Assembly: GCF_024505085.1 (NCBI RefSeq)
Contig: NZ_JANIBC010000021.1
Location: forward strand, 1-35,452
DNA: 35,452 nucleotides
Reading direction: 5' to 3'
Source of the DNA: Parvularcula maris
Lineage (GTDB): Bacteria; Pseudomonadota; Alphaproteobacteria; Caulobacterales; Parvularculaceae
Shown: positions 33,810-35,452 of the stretch, piece after piece
Layout of the letters: each line of letters starts with the position of its first letter
Position numbering within the stretch: the stretch's first letter is position 1
The notes under the pieces: generated by a model
What the model saw: only the letters and a program-made list of their open reading frames with translations
What the model was told of the DNA's origin: nothing
Database searches by the model: none
Position numbers and translations under genes: made by a program

Positions 33810-35216
33810 ATGAGCGCTGACAAGGTCCTCAAGAAGATCAAGGACGAGGGCGTCGAATATGTCGACCTTCGCTTCACCGACCCCAAGGGCAAGTGGCAGC
33901 ACGTCACCTTCGACAAGGACATGGTGGACGAGGACTTCTTCCGCGACGGCTCCATGTTCGACGGCTCCTCGATCTCGGGCTGGAAGGCCATCAACGAGAG
34001 CGACATGGTGCTGATGCCGGATACCGACACGGCGATCATCGACCCGTTCTTCGCGGCCAAGACTCTGTCCATCACCTGCGACGTGCTCGAGCCGGAGAGC
34101 ATGAAGGCCTACAACCGCGACCCCCGCACCACGGCCAAAGCCGCCGAGGCGTATCTGGCGGAGACCGGCATCGGCAACAAAGCTTTCTTCGGACCCGAGG
34201 CCGAGTTCTTCGTCTTCGAGGACGTACGCATCTCGACCAACCAGAACTCCATCGGCTTCCGCATCAACTCCGACGAAGGCCCCTACAACATGAACGCCGC
34301 CATCGAGGGCGGTAACCTCGGCCACCGTCCGCGCGCCAAGGGCGGCTACTTCCCCGTCCCGCCCGTCGACAGCGAGCAGGACATGCGCTCGGAGATGCTC
34401 CGCTACATGCGCGAGATGGGCATCCGCCCGGAGAAGCACCACCACGAGGTCGCCCCGTCGCAGCACGAGCTCGGCATGAAGTTCAGCACGCTGACCGACA
34501 TGGCCGATCAGATGCAGATCTACAAATACGTGGTGCAGCAGGTCGCCGACAGCTTCGGCAAGACCGCGACCTTCATGCCCAAGCCGGTCCTCAACGACAA
34601 CGGCTCCGGCATGCACGTCCACCAGTCGATCTGGATGGACGACCAGCCCGTCTTCGCCGGTGATCAGTATGCTGGGCTTTCCGAGACCTGCCTCTACTAT
34701 ATCGGCGGCATCATCAAACACGCCAAGGCCATCAACGCCTTCGCCAACGCCACCACCAACAGCTACAAGCGCCTGGTGCCCGGCTTCGAAGCGCCGGTGC
34801 TCCTCGCCTACTCGGCCCGCAACCGCTCGGCGTCGATCCGTATCCCATGGGTCAGCTCGGCCAAAGCGAAGCGCATCGAGACCCGCTTCCCCGACGCGGG
34901 CGGCAACCCCTACTACACCTTCGCCGCCCTCTTCATGGCGGGCCTCGACGGTATCCAGAACAAGATCCACCCCGGCGATCCTCTGAACCAGGACCTCTAC
35001 GCGATGAGCGAGGCCGAGCAGAAAGACATCCCCACGGTCGCCCGCTCGCTCCAGTCGGCGCTCGAGGAGCTCGACGCCGACCGCGCCTTCCTCAAGAAAG
35101 GCGACGTCTTCAACGACGACCAGATCGACAGCTATATCGACCTGAAAATGGAAGAGGTCACCCGCTACAACTCGACCCCCCACCCGGTCGAGTTCGACAT
35201 GTACTACTCGGTGTAA
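33810..35216 (+). CDS. glnA: Glutamine synthetase, type I
   Basis: GlnA (468 residues) joins ammonia to glutamate with ATP and is the main entry of nitrogen into metabolism. Seen: the N-terminal latch [20 protein letters not shown], metal-binding [33 protein letters not shown], and [14 protein letters not shown] with the tyrosine that is adenylylated in GSI-beta enzymes. The start at 33810 follows AAGGGGAG; the frame start at 33765 was rejected. It is 104 bases behind plsY and probably has its own promoter, which I could not identify; no clear sigma-54 or NtrC site was seen. glnB, often upstream, is absent. Confidence 0.96.
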   Translation: MSADKVLKKIKDEGVEYVDLRFTDPKGKWQHVTFDKDMVDEDFFRDGSMFDGSSISGWKAINESDMVLMPDTDTAIIDPFFAAKTLSITCDVLEPESMKAYNRDPRTTAKAAEAYLAETGIGNKAFFGPEAEFFVFEDVRISTNQNSIGFRINSDEGPYNMNAAIEGGNLGHRPRAKGGYFPVPPVDSEQDMRSEMLRYMREMGIRPEKHHHEVAPSQHELGMKFSTLTDMADQMQIYKYVVQQVADSFGKTATFMPKPVLNDNGSGMHVHQSIWMDDQPVFAGDQYAGLSETCLYYIGGIIKHAKAINAFANATTNSYKRLVPGFEAPVLLAYSARNRSASIRIPWVSSAKAKRIETRFPDAGGNPYYTFAALFMAGLDGIQNKIHPGDPLNQDLYAMSEAEQKDIPTVARSLQSALEELDADRAFLKKGDVFNDDQIDSYIDLKMEEVTRYNSTPHPVEFDMYYSV

Positions 35217-35224
35217 CGAGTACC

Positions 35225-35301
35225 GTAGGGCGGCTCGCGCAGCGTGCCGCCTTGCAGCGGTAGCATCTGGGAACGGCGGCACGCTTCGCGAGCCGCCCTA
35301 C
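35225..35301. repeat. 27-bp inverted repeat behind glnA
   Basis: Arms at 35225-35251 and 35275-35301 match in 26 of 27 positions (GTAGGGCGGCTCGCG core) around a 23-base loop. It can fold into a strong GC-rich hairpin eight bases after the glnA stop, and so could end glnA transcripts. Similar GTAGGGCGGC / GCCGCCCTAC palindromes are, from general knowledge, dispersed in many proteobacterial genomes. Confidence 0.7.
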
Positions 35302-35452
35302 ATGCGCACCCAACTTATCCCCGCCTTCTCCCCATCCCCTATGTTCCCCCATCGCAGCAGGCGTTCGGGGCGGGTGGCGCCATCCACTTCGGTCTGCTGC
35401 CTTGGTGAGGCTTCGGGGCGGGTGGTCCTGGGGGCGGCGCAGCAGATGCTCG
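35302..35452. other. Right edge, no assignable gene
   Basis: A plus-strand frame stays open from an ATG at 35341 to the window end, and two minus-strand frames are also open, one of them proline-rich. None resembles a known family. A 14-base direct repeat (TTCGGGGCGGGTGG) occurs at 35364-35377 and 35412-35425, 48 bases apart, which would keep frame in a coding repeat. Confidence 0.3.

Noticed and set aside
33756-35282. 508-codon open frame on the minus strand
   Set aside because: Antisense shadow of glnA, which is certain; composition is dominated by Val, His and Asp.

Overview
The window reads as a chromosomal segment of a GC-rich alphaproteobacterium (about 65 % GC in the sample of a conserved gene I counted by hand). 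The class assignment rests on gene families that are largely restricted to or typical of Alphaproteobacteria (DUF2948, UPF0262, DUF1465) and on the run murA-DUF2948-hisD-UPF0262-phosphatase-infA-maf-RNase E/G-yacG, which I recognise as a conserved alphaproteobacterial neighbourhood. Order or genus cannot be fixed from the sequence alone; something near Parvularculales or Caulobacterales would fit. No phage, transposase, CRISPR array or plasmid functions are visible. Most of the window is core chromosome.

Layout. (1) 1-9651, mostly minus strand: a GtrA-like membrane protein at the left edge, then the conserved cell wall, histidine and translation cluster read right to left (40-aa basic protein, murA, DUF2948, hisD, UPF0262, low-molecular-weight phosphatase; then a UrcA-like secreted protein, infA, maf, a cysteine-free RNase E/G and yacG), with tRNA-Thr(GGT) and hisG just upstream. 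(2) 9823-11262, plus strand: a secreted DUF2147 protein and a membrane-anchored HlyD-like adaptor with no visible transporter partner. (3) 11263-19399: a fatty-acid or acyl-CoA module on the minus strand (thiolase, two acyl-CoA dehydrogenases, DUF1465 protein), interleaved with a degenerate LytM lipoprotein, a small lipoprotein, two tiny membrane proteins, a degenerate GIY-YIG protein, an HI0933-type flavoprotein and an orphan hypothetical. (4) 19526-22266, minus: a hybrid histidine kinase whose catalytic residues appear lost but whose receiver is intact, translationally coupled to a PstS-like binding protein. (5) 22386-27052, plus: a quinone oxidoreductase, then surA-pdxA-rsmA and a secreted small protein. 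(6) 27083-30740, minus: gatC, an inserted unknown gene, gatA and gatB, all overlapping or abutting. (7) 30932-35452: a secreted HExxH protein head-to-head with ruvX-pyrB-plsY, then glnA and the right edge.

Themes. Genes within operons often overlap by 1 or 4 bases. Four genes of unknown function (7644-8114, 13606-13968, 17069-17605, 30057-30440) have clearly lower GC (hand counts of 50-56 %); three of them are fitted with 0-6 bases or an overlap directly behind a conserved gene, the fourth sits just behind the tRNA. Three unrelated inverted-repeat elements lie in intergenic gaps (11367-11512, 30804-30926, 35225-35301). The most unusual features are the pseudokinase/PstS-like pair, the two-gene micro-operon of tiny membrane proteins at 15173-15461, and the unknown gene embedded within gatCAB.
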